A stretch of 50,767 bases of DNA from CBDDDW01 sp965226805 (GTDB lineage Bacteria > Chloroflexota > Dehalococcoidia > Lucifugimonadales > JAGWBF01): NCBI GenBank assembly GCA_965226805.1, contig CBDDDW010000017.1:1-50767 (forward strand), in the 5' to 3' direction. The notes below the pieces were generated by a model that was given only the letters and a program-made list of their open reading frames with translations, was not told the origin of the DNA and searched no databases. Positions within the stretch are counted from its first letter, which is position 1. Every line of letters starts with the position of its first letter. The translations under genes and the position numbers were made by a program. This document shows positions 41,908 to 50,767 of the stretch, one piece after another.

Positions 41908-44470
41908 CCGGACGCTCCTTCTTCTGCGCCTTGCGCCTGCTGGTCCGCTTCCACCGCTCGGGGCCGTGGGGAGTCTTCTTCTCCTCTTCCCGTGGGCCGG
42001 TCTCACTCAGGACCTCGACTCCCTTGCGGAACTCCTCCACCCGCCCGTGGCCTTCGGCCTCGGCGTAGGCGAGCTGCTGGGCCGAGACGGTGTAGGCGGA
42101 GCTGGCCCTACGGATGCGGTCCGCCCCCTCCCGGTCTCCCCCCTCCGGCTTCCTCACCTCCATCGAGAAGGCGTCCATCCGCTCCTTGCCCACGGTGGCG
42201 CGGACGTAGCAGTGGTGCACGGGCAGGGAAACTATGTCCTCCTCGGTCACCCTGTCCTTCCCCAGCTCCCAGACCAGGTGGCGGGCGTCGGAGCCGGCCA
42301 CCTGGAAGACGGCCAGGCACCCGACGTTGGCCAGCAGGGTGTCGCGCATGGTGCGGGAGAGATCATCGAGCTTGGCGAGGCTCTGGGTGGCGAGGATGAA
42401 GGAGGCGCCGAACTTGCCCAGCTCGCTGAGCATCGACTCGTAGTCGACGCCGGGCATCGTCTGCATCTCGTCCACGATCACCAGCGCGCCCCGCCGCTCC
42501 CGCAGGGACACGCTTCCCTGTTCGCGGATCACGGCGTCCACGAGGTTGAGCAGGGACGCGCCCACCAGGGCGGCTACGTCCCTGCCCACGGTCCCCTGGG
42601 AGGTGGAGACCAGCAGGACGCCGCCTTCGAGGATGGTCTCGCGAATGTCGATGGTGGAGCGGCGCTGGCCGAGGATGGCCCTCGCCCTCTTCGAAGATGC
42701 GTAGTAGGAGAGCCGGGTCTGGACGGGTGCGAGGGCCTCCGCCTTGTACTGGCGGTGCCAGCTGCCGAAGTCCCTGGCCCACCATTCGAGGAGGTACGGG
42801 TCGGAGACCTTCGCCAGGACGGCGTTCCGGTACGGGTCGTTGGACAGGAGGCGCAGGCCGTCCAGGATGGTGTGCTGCTCGTTCTCGTCCGTCTCGGGGT
42901 GCTCGTTGGCCTCGTGGAGGGTCTTGACGGTCTGTTCGAGGATGGACTGCATCCTCGGCCCCCACTGCTCCCAGAGGCCCTTCGCCACCCTGACCACCGA
43001 GTCGGCGGTGCGGTCCCGGTCGGAGAAGACGCGGGTGTCGAGCAGGTTGATGCCGGGGGAGCGGGATTCGTCGGACAGGTCTATGAGGCGCACTCTGTCC
43101 GTGAGGGAGTCGGGGACGTGTTCGAGGATGCCGTCGACGAGGTCGGTATGCGGGTCTATGACGACGATGGCGTCTCCGTCCCTGCCCTCGGCCTTCTCCC
43201 GCATCTTGTGGACTGCTATGTGGTGCATGAGGGTGGACTTGCCCATGCGGGTGCGGGCGACGTACAGGTGGTGGCGCCTGAGCAGGTCTTCAGGGAAGTG
43301 GACGGGCATGGGCTTGCCCGCGGTGGTGTCTCCAACCAGGGCCCCTCCCCTGATTCCCCTGGCCGAGGGGATGAGCCCTCTTGAGCCGGACCTCTCCACT
43401 AGGGGCGTCTCGTCGCCCGCTCCGGGCGGGTGCCACAGGGCGGCAACCTCGCGGACGCCCAGGACGCTGCGCGCACCGAACAGCCCGGGGCCTGCCGGGT
43501 GCAGCATCGAAGGATCGGGGACGGTGGGCATCATGCGGCCGACCTTGAAACGGGCGCCTGCGGGGTTGTCGAAGTGGCGGTAGGCGGTGGCCACCGGCCC
43601 GAGAAGCTCTCCGGCGCGCTGCTGCCCCGTGTCGTCGGGCAGGACCGCCGTGACCTGTATCTCCGCGTCGAAGGCGATGCGTGAGACCTTCTCCTGTATC
43701 AGGATGGGGTCCTCGACGCGGTTGCGGGCCTTCTTCCACCTCCACCACGCCCACCCGCCTGCGGCCAGCCCCAGGGCCGTGCCGACGCCTAGGAGCGCCG
43801 CCTTCCATATCTCGCCGTCCTGCACCCACAGGTAGCCCTTGAGGGCCGCAAGCGCGCCCAGGCCGAGCACGGCCATCGTGATGCCGTCCATCTGCAGGGG
43901 CTTGGTCTGGAAGGTGTAGGCGGGCTCCCTCGGCTCCATGCCGGGCCTCTTGTGGGCCTTGTCCATGTGGGCCTGGGACCAGTCGGGACCGAGGGAGCGC
44001 AGCATCAGCCGCGCCACCACGCGCTCCCCCTCGTTGAGGGCCGAGAGCGCGCCCATGAGGGCGATGAGGGGGTCGGAGCCGGGGTCGAGCAGGTCGTCGT
44101 CCCTGAAGGTGCGCAGGGGGACGTACTCGGGTCCGTCGGCCCGCAGGGTGATCGACCACGCCTGCTCGCCCTCGCCCATGCGCAGGGGATCGTCGCCGGG
44201 GTCCACATTCCGTATGCGGGCCTGGGGGTAGTGGGCGGCGATCTGTCCGCGCACGACCTGGTCGTCGAGGCAGCGGGTCATCAGCGTCACGCCGTCCATG
44301 TCCCCGGCCAGCTCCAGGGAGAAGGGCTCGGGGACCGCGATGGACTGGAGCAGGTTCTCGACGCCCATCAGGGTGCGCTCCCCCGTCCTCGGCGGCGTCA
44401 CCGCGAGAAGCACGGGGTCCTTCCTGTCGCTATCGTCTCCAAAGAGGATTTCCTTCGGGTTCAGCTTCAT
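41888..44470 (-). CDS. VirD4/TraD-type coupling ATPase
   Basis: 860 residues. Two transmembrane helices (about 195-255; MAVLGLGALAALKGYLW and ALLGVGTALGLAAGGWAWW) anchor it. The motor domain carries Walker A ARTRMGKSTLMHH, Walker B GALVIVDEMQTM and the FASFILATQSLAKL sensor region. The C-terminus is charged. Coupling proteins bring the DNA-relaxase complex to the type IV secretion channel and pump DNA. It lies 27 bases behind the VirB4 gene and overlaps the next gene, as in a single transfer operon. No frame defects are seen in this gene. Confidence 0.85.
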   Translation of the reverse strand: MKLNPKEILFGDDSDRKDPVLLAVTPPRTGERTLMGVENLLQSIAVPEPFSLELAGDMDGVTLMTRCLDDQVVRGQIAAHYPQARIRNVDPGDDPLRMGEGEQAWSITLRADGPEYVPLRTFRDDDLLDPGSDPLIALMGALSALNEGERVVARLMLRSLGPDWSQAHMDKAHKRPGMEPREPAYTFQTKPLQMDGITMAVLGLGALAALKGYLWVQDGEIWKAALLGVGTALGLAAGGWAWWRWKKARNRVEDPILIQEKVSRIAFDAEIQVTAVLPDDTGQQRAGELLGPVATAYRHFDNPAGARFKVGRMMPTVPDPSMLHPAGPGLFGARSVLGVREVAALWHPPGAGDETPLVERSGSRGLIPSARGIRGGALVGDTTAGKPMPVHFPEDLLRRHHLYVARTRMGKSTLMHHIAVHKMREKAEGRDGDAIVVIDPHTDLVDGILEHVPDSLTDRVRLIDLSDESRSPGINLLDTRVFSDRDRTADSVVRVAKGLWEQWGPRMQSILEQTVKTLHEANEHPETDENEQHTILDGLRLLSNDPYRNAVLAKVSDPYLLEWWARDFGSWHRQYKAEALAPVQTRLSYYASSKRARAILGQRRSTIDIRETILEGGVLLVSTSQGTVGRDVAALVGASLLNLVDAVIREQGSVSLRERRGALVIVDEMQTMPGVDYESMLSELGKFGASFILATQSLAKLDDLSRTMRDTLLANVGCLAVFQVAGSDARHLVWELGKDRVTEEDIVSLPVHHCYVRATVGKERMDAFSMEVRKPEGGDREGADRIRRASSAYTVSAQQLAYAEAEGHGRVEEFRKGVEVLSETGPREEEKKTPHGPERWKRTSRRKAQKKERPDEDHRQ

Positions 44471-44497
44471 AGGTGTTATTCCTTTCTCTACTGGTCT

Positions 44498-46780
44498 CTA
44501 CTGGCGTCCGGGTCTCCACTCGATGACCTCGGTCTCCTCCGGGGTGGCCTCAATGCGCACGGGGAAGCGGTTGCCCTTCGCCAACAACAGGCCGTCTCCC
44601 CTGGGGCAGGACAACAGCCAGCGCTGAAGGTCCTGGGGCAGGTCGAAGGCGTCGCCCACCGTGCTTATCGCGGCGGCGTCCTGCTGGAGGAGCAGCTTGA
44701 AGGCGGCGTTCTGGAGCAGGGCGCGCCCGCTGTGGCCGGTGATGGTCCTCGACGTGTCCTCGGAGAGCAGGTCCTGGACGTCCTGGGTGATGAACTGAAG
44801 TCCCAGGCGGTGCTTGCGGGCGCGCTTCGCCATCGACACCATGAAGGCCGCGCCTTCGGGGTGCTGCATGATCGACCACACCTCGTCCACCACCAGCAGG
44901 CGGGGCTTGGGGTCCTGGGCGGCTGCGGCCCACACCGTCTCGGTGCAGACCATCGCCGCGGCGGGCCGCAGCTCCGGTTCCAGGAGGTGCAGGTCGAAGA
45001 CGGTGACCAGCGCCTCGTTGCCCAGCAGGTCGTCGCCCTCGTCGGAGAGCAGGTGGCGGAGGCTGCCGGTGGCGAAGGGCCGCAGCAGCCTTGCGAGATC
45101 GGGGTCTCCCGCCTCGCTCTCTTGCAAATGTGTGTAGAAATCCCTGAAGCCGGTGCGCTCGCGGGGCTTGGCGTAGTAGCTCGCCAGGGCGTGGTCCAGG
45201 GAGGCGCGGCGGTCCGCGCCGAGACTCTCGCCCACCATCACTTCGATGAGGCGGCGCAGGCTGCCGATGCGCTGGAGCATTTCTTCTGAATCGCCCTTGT
45301 CGATGACGAAGGGGTTCATGCCCTCGCCCGGCACGCCCGGCGACAGCACCCTGCCGCCCGCGGCGCGGGCCATGTCGGCGTACTCGCCCTCGGGGTCGAT
45401 GACGTAGGCCGTGATGCCGCGGGTGATGCCCCGCAGCACGCCCAGCTTGGTGGCGAAGGACTTGCCGCTGCCCGACCGGGCCAGCACCGCCGTGTTCGCG
45501 TTCAGGTGCGTGCCGTCCCAGGGGTCGTAGACCACGGGGGAGCAGGCCCGCATGTCGATGCCGTAGAGGGTGCCGCTCCGGGTGTCCATATCGGGAGGCG
45601 AGAAGGGAAAGAGCCGGGCGATGCTGGACGTGTCGAGGCTGCGCCACTCGGCCACGGCGTTCAGGGCCAGGGGGAGCGTGGACAGGAGTCCCTCGCGCTG
45701 GCGGAAGGCGAGGTTGTCCAGCTTGCCGAGCGTCGCGGCGAAGTGGGCCTTCGCCCGCTGGGTCATCTCCCTCAGCGACGCCTCGTCCTTGGCATGGAGG
45801 GTCACTGAGAGCGAAGAATGAAAGAGCCGCTCCCTGCCCCGCTGCACCTCGTCCCTGAGCCGGGTGATGTCCTCCAGGGCGATCTCCGCCTCGGGGGACA
45901 TGGTGCGTCCCCGCTTCAGCGATAGGGACTGGGCCGACTCGAAGCGGACCTTCTGCCATTCCAGGGTCCTGGCCGCCTGCTCCGCCGGTATCGGGCCGAC
46001 GTGGACGGAAAGGTCCATCGGCGCGCCCGCCGCCATCAATCCCTGGAGGAAGCCTGGGACCAGGGAGCGGGGCCAGCGGCCCAGGTGCAGCGAGCGGACC
46101 AGGCGGTCTCCGACGCGCATGTCTCGGCGGCCTATCTCCACCTCGACGGCCGGCTTCTCGTCGAACTCGGCGGGGGGAGCCCCCCAGGGCTGCTGCCACC
46201 AGGAACATGCGAAGCTGGCGGCCTCTCAGCGGGTGCACGGCCAGCCCCGCCCTTGCCAGCAGGCCCTGCAGGTCGTCGACGCGGGCGAACTCGCACACGG
46301 CGTAGAAGCGCCGGTCGAGGATGCCGTCGCGGGCCTCAAGGTCGGTGAGCAGTCTCTGAAGGGACTCGCTGGCGGCCCTGGTCTGTGGGGGAAGGTTGTC
46401 CGGCTGGGCCTGCCTGAGGTTCTCTCTCAGGCGTTCCAGGCGCGGCGGGTGCTGTCTGACGAGCAGCTGCGCCGGGAAGTCGAGGGCGTTGAGCGCTCCG
46501 GCGAAGGCCCCCAGCTTCGGCTCGTCGATCTCCAGCCCCATCACCTCGCAGACGCCGAGTTTCGCGCCGTCCAGTCGCACCGGGCCGTCGTCGTCCAGGT
46601 GCGACAGCATGAAGAACAGGGGCAGGTCCGGCGGCGGCTTGAGGGGCGGGGTCTCCGTCGTTGCGTTGGATTCCGGCTCCGTGGTGAGTCCGCCCTCCGG
46701 TATTGCCTGCGGAGCGACGGCCCCGTCCGGGGTACTCCCCGCTCCGCGCCTCGTGATTCGTTCGAAGCAGCTTCTTTCAA
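44498..46780 (-). CDS. VirB4-type conjugation ATPase (two frameshifts)
   Basis: Motor domain: Walker A in LARSGSGKSFATKLG, AYVIDPEGEYADMARAAGG, Walker B PRLLVVDEVWSIM, and FITQDVQDLLSED, the VirB4/TraC pattern. The N-terminal domain is in other frames: MKEAASNESRGAERG, then after a slip PDGAVAPQAIPEGGLTTEPE to LRMFLVAAALG, then after a second slip PAEFDEKPAVEVEIGRRDM. The second slip is explained by one extra G in a G6 run at 46181. The start TTG 46780 overlaps the previous stop (TTGA). About 760 residues when joined. VirB4 powers pilus assembly and channel function at the inner membrane. Confidence 0.85.
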
Positions 46781-47077
46781 TTCGGTGTTGCTTCCTTTTC
46801 TCTATGGGTGTTGGAAAGGATGGGCTGACGCCGCTGCTTCAGCAGGGCGGCGACGCCCTTGGCCGAGAGCACCAGGCACCAGGCCGATCGACCGCCATGA
46901 CGACGGCGGCCTTTGCCCTGCCCGCCGCCGCGCTCCTCGCCTCCCTCGGCCATCAGGACGAATCCCGGCCCAGACGATGGCGAAAAGGCAGAGGCCGGAG
47001 CCCGCGTAGGCCATCGCCGTGAGCACGCGGTCGAAGGCGTGCCAGCATCGCTTCCTCTTCCGGCGAGGCCGCGCCAT
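46777..47077 (-). CDS. Small membrane protein of the transfer operon (one frameshift)
   Basis: MARPRRKRKRCWHAFDRVLT gives a basic cytoplasmic start, then one transmembrane helix (MAYAGSGLCLFAIVWAG). After one extra G near 46963 the chain continues FVLMAEGGEERGGGQGKGRR and AKGVAALLKQRRQPILSNTH, ending at TGA 46777 that overlaps the VirB4 start. About 100 residues. I do not recognise the family; by position it could be a minor channel component. Confidence 0.55.
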
Positions 47078-47099
47078 GAAGACGAGTCGCCAGCGCCGG

Positions 47100-48344
47100 T
47101 CAGCGGCCAGCAGCGTCGCCGTCAGCGCCCGCCTCACCAGGGCCACTCCCATCCCAGCAGGTCGAACCAGCCGCGGCAGACCGCCGTCCGCTGGCGTCCT
47201 GCTCTGCGGGCGGGTCCTCCGGCTCAGGCTCCGGCAGCGACCAGGACGGCGAAGGGGTCGTCGGAGCCGACTGCGGCCGCAAGGCTCCAGGGACTCGCTC
47301 GCGGGTGCGGGTGACCGGCTCCCGCTCCACCGTCTCGGCCTTGACGTGCTCCTTGTGCAGGATGGTCCACCGTCACCTCCCTGGCGATGGTGGCGCTGGG
47401 GACGTAGGCGTACGCCGTCGCGGTGGCGGACTCCGTGGCGCCGTCCTCGCAGGTGGCCGTCGCCGTCTCACTGTCGGAGTCGCTGTCCCCCGGGCGATGG
47501 AGGTGCACGGTCCTGGTGACTTGCTCCGACCCGCTCAGGGTGGTGGGTCAACTGCACGGTCAGCGGGGGGAATCGGCGATGCGGAGGCTCGCCTCCAGGC
47601 TCACGTCTACGGTCACGGCGTGGATGGCCTCGACCATCGCGCCAATGGGCAGAGGTGGAACCGCGTCTCTCCATTGGGGACGAACGGGACGCTCACCTGC
47701 GACGCTCCCGTCGCAGCGGAGAGAGTCCCCGACGATTGCCGTCACCCCGGCGTCCATCAATGCCGTCTGGATCACGCTCGGCGTGTCCGGCCACCGTTTG
47801 AAGCTCGACCGGGTGCTCGATGCGACGTCGGCGCACTCGGACTCGACCACGCCGCTGACGGCTCCCGGGCGTCCAGCCCAGGGAGGTCACGCGCAGGTCG
47901 CACAATTCCCCCTCTACGACTGGAAGGGGGATACGGGAAGCTGCTGCTTCCTCGAAGGTGACGCGCCCCGGCCTGTCCCGAGCGCTGTCCTCCCAGGACA
48001 CGGTGAAGGACGGCACTGGGTCCGTGGAGGGGGAGCGAGTAGTCGATGCGCTCCCCCTCGTCGAGGCGTGGCCGAACCCCAGAAGCGCAGCCAGTGTGCC
48101 CTCCGGCCCGCCGAAGGCCCGCACCCGGATGTCCAGGGCGGTGGCGGCACCGCAATGTGACGGCAGCGCGGTCGCCGGAGACGGTGACAGCGCCTCGACG
48201 AATATCCGCCGTCCGGGGACAGGCTCGGTGACCTCGAAGTCGATCTCGTTCCGCCAGGGCTCGTGGTCGTCGGCCAGGGCCGACTCCGGGACGCGCCACG
48301 ACAGCGGCCATCAGGACGGCCAGGGCCGCAAGGCCGCGAAACAT
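47100..48344 (-). pseudogene. Exported or membrane-anchored protein of the transfer operon, several frameshifts
   Basis: Start ATG 48344 (AAGAGG upstream) opens with a signal-peptide-like MFRGLAALAVLMAAVVARP. The rest is spread over three frames: ALADDHEPWRNEIDFEVTEP, VPGRRIFVEALSPSPATALP, then SFTVSWEDSARDRPGRVTFE, RWPDTPSVIQTALMDAGVTA, VEAIHAVTVDVSLEASLRIA and AYAYVPSATIAREVTVDH, ending PEPEPEDPPAEQDASG and a stop at 47100. At least four indels are needed to join them, giving about 410 residues. The beta-rich extracytoplasmic character suits a surface or channel subunit. The number of breaks suggests decay or poor local consensus. Confidence 0.5.
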
Positions 48345-48924
48345 GCCTCTTCTGGGGCTTCCGATTCCTCTGATCTCCAGGGTCTCGGCCCGGTGGTCCT
48401 GGCCGTCCGCTGGTGTCCTCCCGTCTCTTCCCCTGCGCTTGCCGAACCAGCTGTGGGGACGGAAGGGCATCCGCCCGTTGCGGCGTTCTTTGTTCTTGCG
48501 GGTCTTCCTGTTCTTGCGCAGCCTTCCCAGCCCGCGCTTCGACCTGCGTTTCGCCATCAGGCTCAGGGGGCCGGGGCCGCTCTTCACCTGGCTGTACCGG
48601 CGCGGAGCCGGGGTCTCGGTCGCGCACCAGCTGGGACGACCGGCCCGGCGTAGACGCCTGCGCCCCCAGCCGGTACTTCAGAAGATCGGCGGCCACCAGG
48701 GGCAGCCGCCGACCGCCTATCTTCCCCACCACCATCGCCACGCCGACCAGTCCGAGGACGACGGCCAGCGCCATGCGCACCTCGGACGGGCCGACGGGGG
48801 CGTAGCGGTATGCGCCGTAGGAGATGGCGCACACCGCCGTCACCGCCACGATCTGGGGGAAGGTGAACCCCAGCAGGACCTTGTCCTCCGCTTGCACGTG
48901 GGTCGGTACTTCGTGCTCTCTCAT
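48345..48924 (-). CDS. PrgI/VirB3-like inner-membrane protein (one frameshift)
   Basis: ATG 48924 overlaps the upstream stop (ATGA) and has AAGGAG seven bases before. VPTHVQAEDKVLLGFTFPQI followed by two hydrophobic helices (VAVTAVCAISYGAYRYAP and MALAVVLGLVGVAMVVG) is the layout of PrgI/VirB3-type proteins that partner VirB4. After KYRLG a G5 run near 48670 shifts frame; the chain then becomes very basic (KRRSKRGLGRLRKNRKTRKN) to about the start of the next gene. The C-terminal boundary is uncertain. Confidence 0.65.
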
Positions 48925-49254
48925 GTCTCGTTCTCCTTCCTCACGTGGCCTATCCGCCGTACGCCGCTGTCGGCGTCCGGCGCTTCGGGTTCGGGCAGGG
49001 CGTCGTCGATGTTCGATTCCCGGGTCCACCACGGCGTTCATCACCAGCTCCACGACGCCGTAGGCGACGAGGGCCAGGACGATGCCCGCCAGGGCGGTCA
49101 TCATGGCGCTCTTGCCGCGCTCCATCTGGTGGGGCGCTCCGCTGGCCGTCAGGTACAGGTATGCGCCGTAGATGAAGAAGCCGACGCCCACCGCTCCCAC
49201 GACGCCCAGCAGGATTCCCACCAGGTTCGATATGGTCTGCGTCAGTTGTTCCAT
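48921..49254 (-). CDS. VirB2/TrbC-like pilin or small channel protein (one frameshift)
   Basis: ATG 49254 follows GAGGAG. MEQLTQTISNLVGILLGVVG and two hydrophobic helices (GAVGVGFFIYGAYLYLTAS and MMTALAGIVLALVAYGVVE) separated by a basic loop (QMERGKSAMM) fit the pilin-like VirB2/TrbC family. One extra G near 49022 breaks the tail; restored, it reads ESNIDDALPEPEAPDADSGV and stops at 48921, overlapping the PrgI-like start. An in-frame ATG at 49305 would add a basic 17-residue extension. Confidence 0.7.
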
Positions 49255-49301
49255 TCCAATTGCTCCTCTCCTGCGCCGGGCGGGTCTCCCCGACCCGGCG
49301 T

Positions 49302-49352
49302 TCATCGCTCCGTCTCGTATTGGTCGGGGTCCGTCCGCTCCGTCAGCTGCAC
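49302..49352 (-). CDS. Possible 16-residue leader peptide
   Basis: GTG 49352 follows GGAGGAG by five bases and opens a short frame MQLTERTDPDQYETER ending 48 bases before the pilin-like start. The ribosome-binding site is good, but so short a frame may be chance. Confidence 0.25.
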   Translation of the reverse strand: MQLTERTDPDQYETER

Positions 49353-49429
49353 ATCGTCTCCTCCTTCTTCGTGGTATGGGTTGGCGCTATCTCGTCCGCG
49401 CCTGTAGTGATTCCGCTGTCTCGGTCGGG

Positions 49430-49741
49430 TTACTCGCCGCTGCTCCTGGGGGCTTCGCCGCCGTCTCCCCCGCCAGCCGACGGGGTCGCCAACGAAGCCG
49501 CCGAGCTGAGGCCGGACTGGCCGCAGCCGAGAGGCCCGCGCTGGCCGCAACCGCTCCGACGGCCATGCCTCCTGGCCCTCCCGCCGCGCCGCCCGCCACC
49601 AAGCCGATGGTCCGGGCCGACCGCATCAGCGACGAGGGCAGGTTCATGCCGAAGTAGAGCATCGAGAGCCAGGAGTCGAAGGTGCCGTGATTGCCAAGCA
49701 TCGAGGGGACGCGGGTCGCCATGTAGACGAAGGCCAGCGAC
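49430..49741 (-). pseudogene. C-terminal fragment of a VirB6/TrbL-like membrane protein
   Basis: The frame enters from the IS3 boundary: LAFVYMATRVPSMLGNHGTF, DSWLSMLYFGMNLPSSLMRS, then glycine/alanine-rich GLVAGGAAGGPGGMAVGAVA and, after one indel, AASLATPSAGGGDGGEAPRS before the stop at 49430. The alanine/glycine-rich low-complexity tail after hydrophobic segments is typical of polytopic VirB6/TrbL channel proteins. Its N-terminal membrane part was lost when IS3 copy C inserted. Confidence 0.6.
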
Positions 49742-49820
49742 TGAGGTGGACCCCAAAATTCGGACAGGTGGCTAAGAGAGAGTCCCGCTCCTAAAATAGG
49801 ACGGAAACAAGGAGCAGGAC

Positions 49821-50105
49821 ATGAAGCAAACACGTAAGAAGCACAGCCCAGTCTTCAAGGCCAAAGTGGCTTTGGCCGCGCTCCAGGGGGAGCACACCAT
49901 TGCAGAGCTGGCCAGCCGGTTTGAAGTCCACCCGAGCCAGATCCATGCCTGGATGAAGGCCTTGACTCAGGGGGCGCCGCACCTCTTTGAAAATGGTGCT
50001 GGACGCCAGGAGAAGGACCAAGAGGTCCTCACTGCCCAGCTCTACCAACAGATTGGGCAGCTCAAGGTGGAACGGGATTTTTTGTCACGGAGCTTCGGGT
50101 TGTGA
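49821..50105 (+). CDS. IS3 copy C OrfA
   Basis: Starts MKQTRKKHSPVFKAKVALAA and contains a helix-turn-helix (TIAELASRFEVHPSQIHAWM). AGGAGCAGGAC precedes the ATG. Near its end the heptamer TTTTTTG (50078-50084) is in phase as T TTT TTG, a classic -1 slippery site, so an OrfAB fusion is expected. OrfB also has a GTG overlapping the OrfA stop. Confidence 0.85.
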   Translation: MKQTRKKHSPVFKAKVALAALQGEHTIAELASRFEVHPSQIHAWMKALTQGAPHLFENGAGRQEKDQEVLTAQLYQQIGQLKVERDFLSRSFGL

Positions 50106-50767
50106 GCCGGTCCCAACGCCGGGCCATGATTGACCGAGAAGAACCGAAGCTGTCTCTGGTGCGCCAGTGCGCCTTGCTGGGTATCAGCCGCTCCTCGTTG
50201 TACTACCTGCCAACCGAGGCCGGCGCCGAGGACATGGAGTTGATGGCCCTCATAGACCAACAGTACCTGAAGACACCTTTCTACGGCTCCAGAAGGATGA
50301 CTGCCTGGCGCAGAAATCACGGACACCAGGTCAACCGCAAGCGGGTCCGACGGCTGATGCAGCTGATAGGCCTGGAGGCCATCTACCGGCGTCCCAACAC
50401 CACCAAGCCAAACCCAGGGCATAAGGTCTATCCGTACTTGCTCAGGGGGCTGGAGATCAACCGGGTCAACCAGGTGTGGGCCACCGACATCACCTACATA
50501 CCCATGGCTCGGGGTTTCCTCTACTTGATGGCCATCATGGACTGGCACAGCCGCTACGTGCTGGCCTGGCGGCTGTCCAACACCCTGGAGGTAGACTTCT
50601 GTGTTGCGGCTCTGGAAGAGGCCTTGAGCAAGGGTCGGCCACAGATCTTCAACACCGACCAGGGCAGCCAGTTCACCAGCGAGGCCTTCACCAGCATGCT
50701 GCTGGCGCAAGGCGTTCAAGTGAGCATGGACGGCAGGGGCCGGTGCATGGACAACGTCTTCGTGGAA
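50102..50767 (+). CDS. IS3 copy C OrfB (partial at window end)
   Basis: GTG 50102 overlaps the OrfA stop (GTGA). An HTH_21-type segment (YGSRRMTAWRRNHGHQVNRK, RVRRLMQLIGLEAIYRRPN) precedes the catalytic core with D in VWATDITYIPM and D in FNTDQGSQF. The catalytic Glu is at the very edge (NVFVE). No frame defects are seen. It is the intact relative of copy A. Confidence 0.9.
   Translation, partial: MSRSQRRAMIDREEPKLSLVRQCALLGISRSSLYYLPTEAGAEDMELMALIDQQYLKTPFYGSRRMTAWRRNHGHQVNRKRVRRLMQLIGLEAIYRRPNTTKPNPGHKVYPYLLRGLEINRVNQVWATDITYIPMARGFLYLMAIMDWHSRYVLAWRLSNTLEVDFCVAALEEALSKGRPQIFNTDQGSQFTSEAFTSMLLAQGVQVSMDGRGRCMDNVFVE

Larger units (their letters stand above)
35352..49741 (-). mobile_element. 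Integrative conjugative element, right end truncated by IS3 copy C
   Basis: Fourteen leftward genes run from a VirB6-like fragment at 49741 to a serine integrase at 35352, with conjugation ATPases, pilin-like and PrgI-like membrane proteins, a replication-relaxation protein and small regulators. Tight spacing and overlaps suggest one or two long transcripts. No relaxase with the usual histidine triad is visible; it may lie in the missing right part, or the replication-relaxation protein may play that role. Confidence 0.75.
49742..50767 (+). mobile_element. IS3-family element, copy C, running off the window
   Basis: Left end TGAGGTGGACCCC (49742) matches copy A. OrfA and the start of orfB are intact; the right end lies outside. 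It interrupts the conjugative element. Confidence 0.85.

Noticed and set aside
41825..45289. Long rightward frames opposite the VirD4 and VirB4 genes
   Set aside because: Both are shadows of high-GC coding sequence with clear Walker motifs on the other strand.
1..50767. tRNA, rRNA or CRISPR loci
   Set aside because: No sequence with the necessary conserved features was recognised by eye; a covariance search would be decisive.

Overview
The window is high-GC bacterial DNA with frequent GTG and TTG starts, 4-base start/stop overlaps and an unusually heavy load of mobile DNA and broken genes. The lipoprotein made of acidic octapeptides, the tandem-repeat and recombinase styles and the inositol-phosphate gene set recall uncultivated Chloroflexota (SAR202/Dehalococcoidia-like) genomes. 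That is an inference; no ribosomal marker is present.

Layout. 1-7.7 kb is a graveyard of accessory genes: a beheaded serine recombinase, a TPR protein, nuclease-like genes, a two-domain protein with a glycine-zipper insert, plus an intact helix-turn-helix gene and a coupled two-gene operon of unknown function. A complete IS (7705-9348) with a 7-bp target duplication follows.

9.4-15.7 kb is the most interesting block. A leftward operon encodes a ComEC-like metallo-beta-lactamase-fold protein, a ubiquitin-like E2-E1-JAB triple fusion and a patatin-like phospholipase. It diverges from a rightward pair, an XRE-ImmA/IrrE fusion and a PIN-domain protein. Two promoters back onto one palindromic operator between them. 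This looks like a CBASS-like, ubiquitin-type defence island with no recognisable CD-NTase.

15.7-32.3 kb holds dispersed hairpin repeats (MITE-like), a truncated M1 aminopeptidase, an intact IS630 element, an RND efflux pump gene with one frameshift, a truncated ImuB-like polymerase behind a promoter containing an SOS box, a nuclease fragment split by a MITE, the repeat lipoprotein, and two IS3 elements around a truncated P-loop ATPase.

32.8-35.0 kb carries a HAD phosphatase, a nucleotidyltransferase and a CDP-alcohol phosphotransferase, probably one pathway making an inositol-phosphate-type solute or lipid headgroup.

35.3-49.7 kb is an integrative conjugative element read leftwards: VirB6-like, pilin-like, PrgI-like, exported protein, small membrane protein, VirB4 ATPase, VirD4/TraD coupling protein, replication-relaxation protein, three small HTH proteins, a PP-loop (PAPS-reductase-like) protein, a NYN nuclease and a large serine integrase. 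Its right end is cut by an IS3 element that runs off the window.

Many genes carry single-base frameshifts, often in G or C runs. They could be real decay or uncorrected long-read errors; read mapping would tell.
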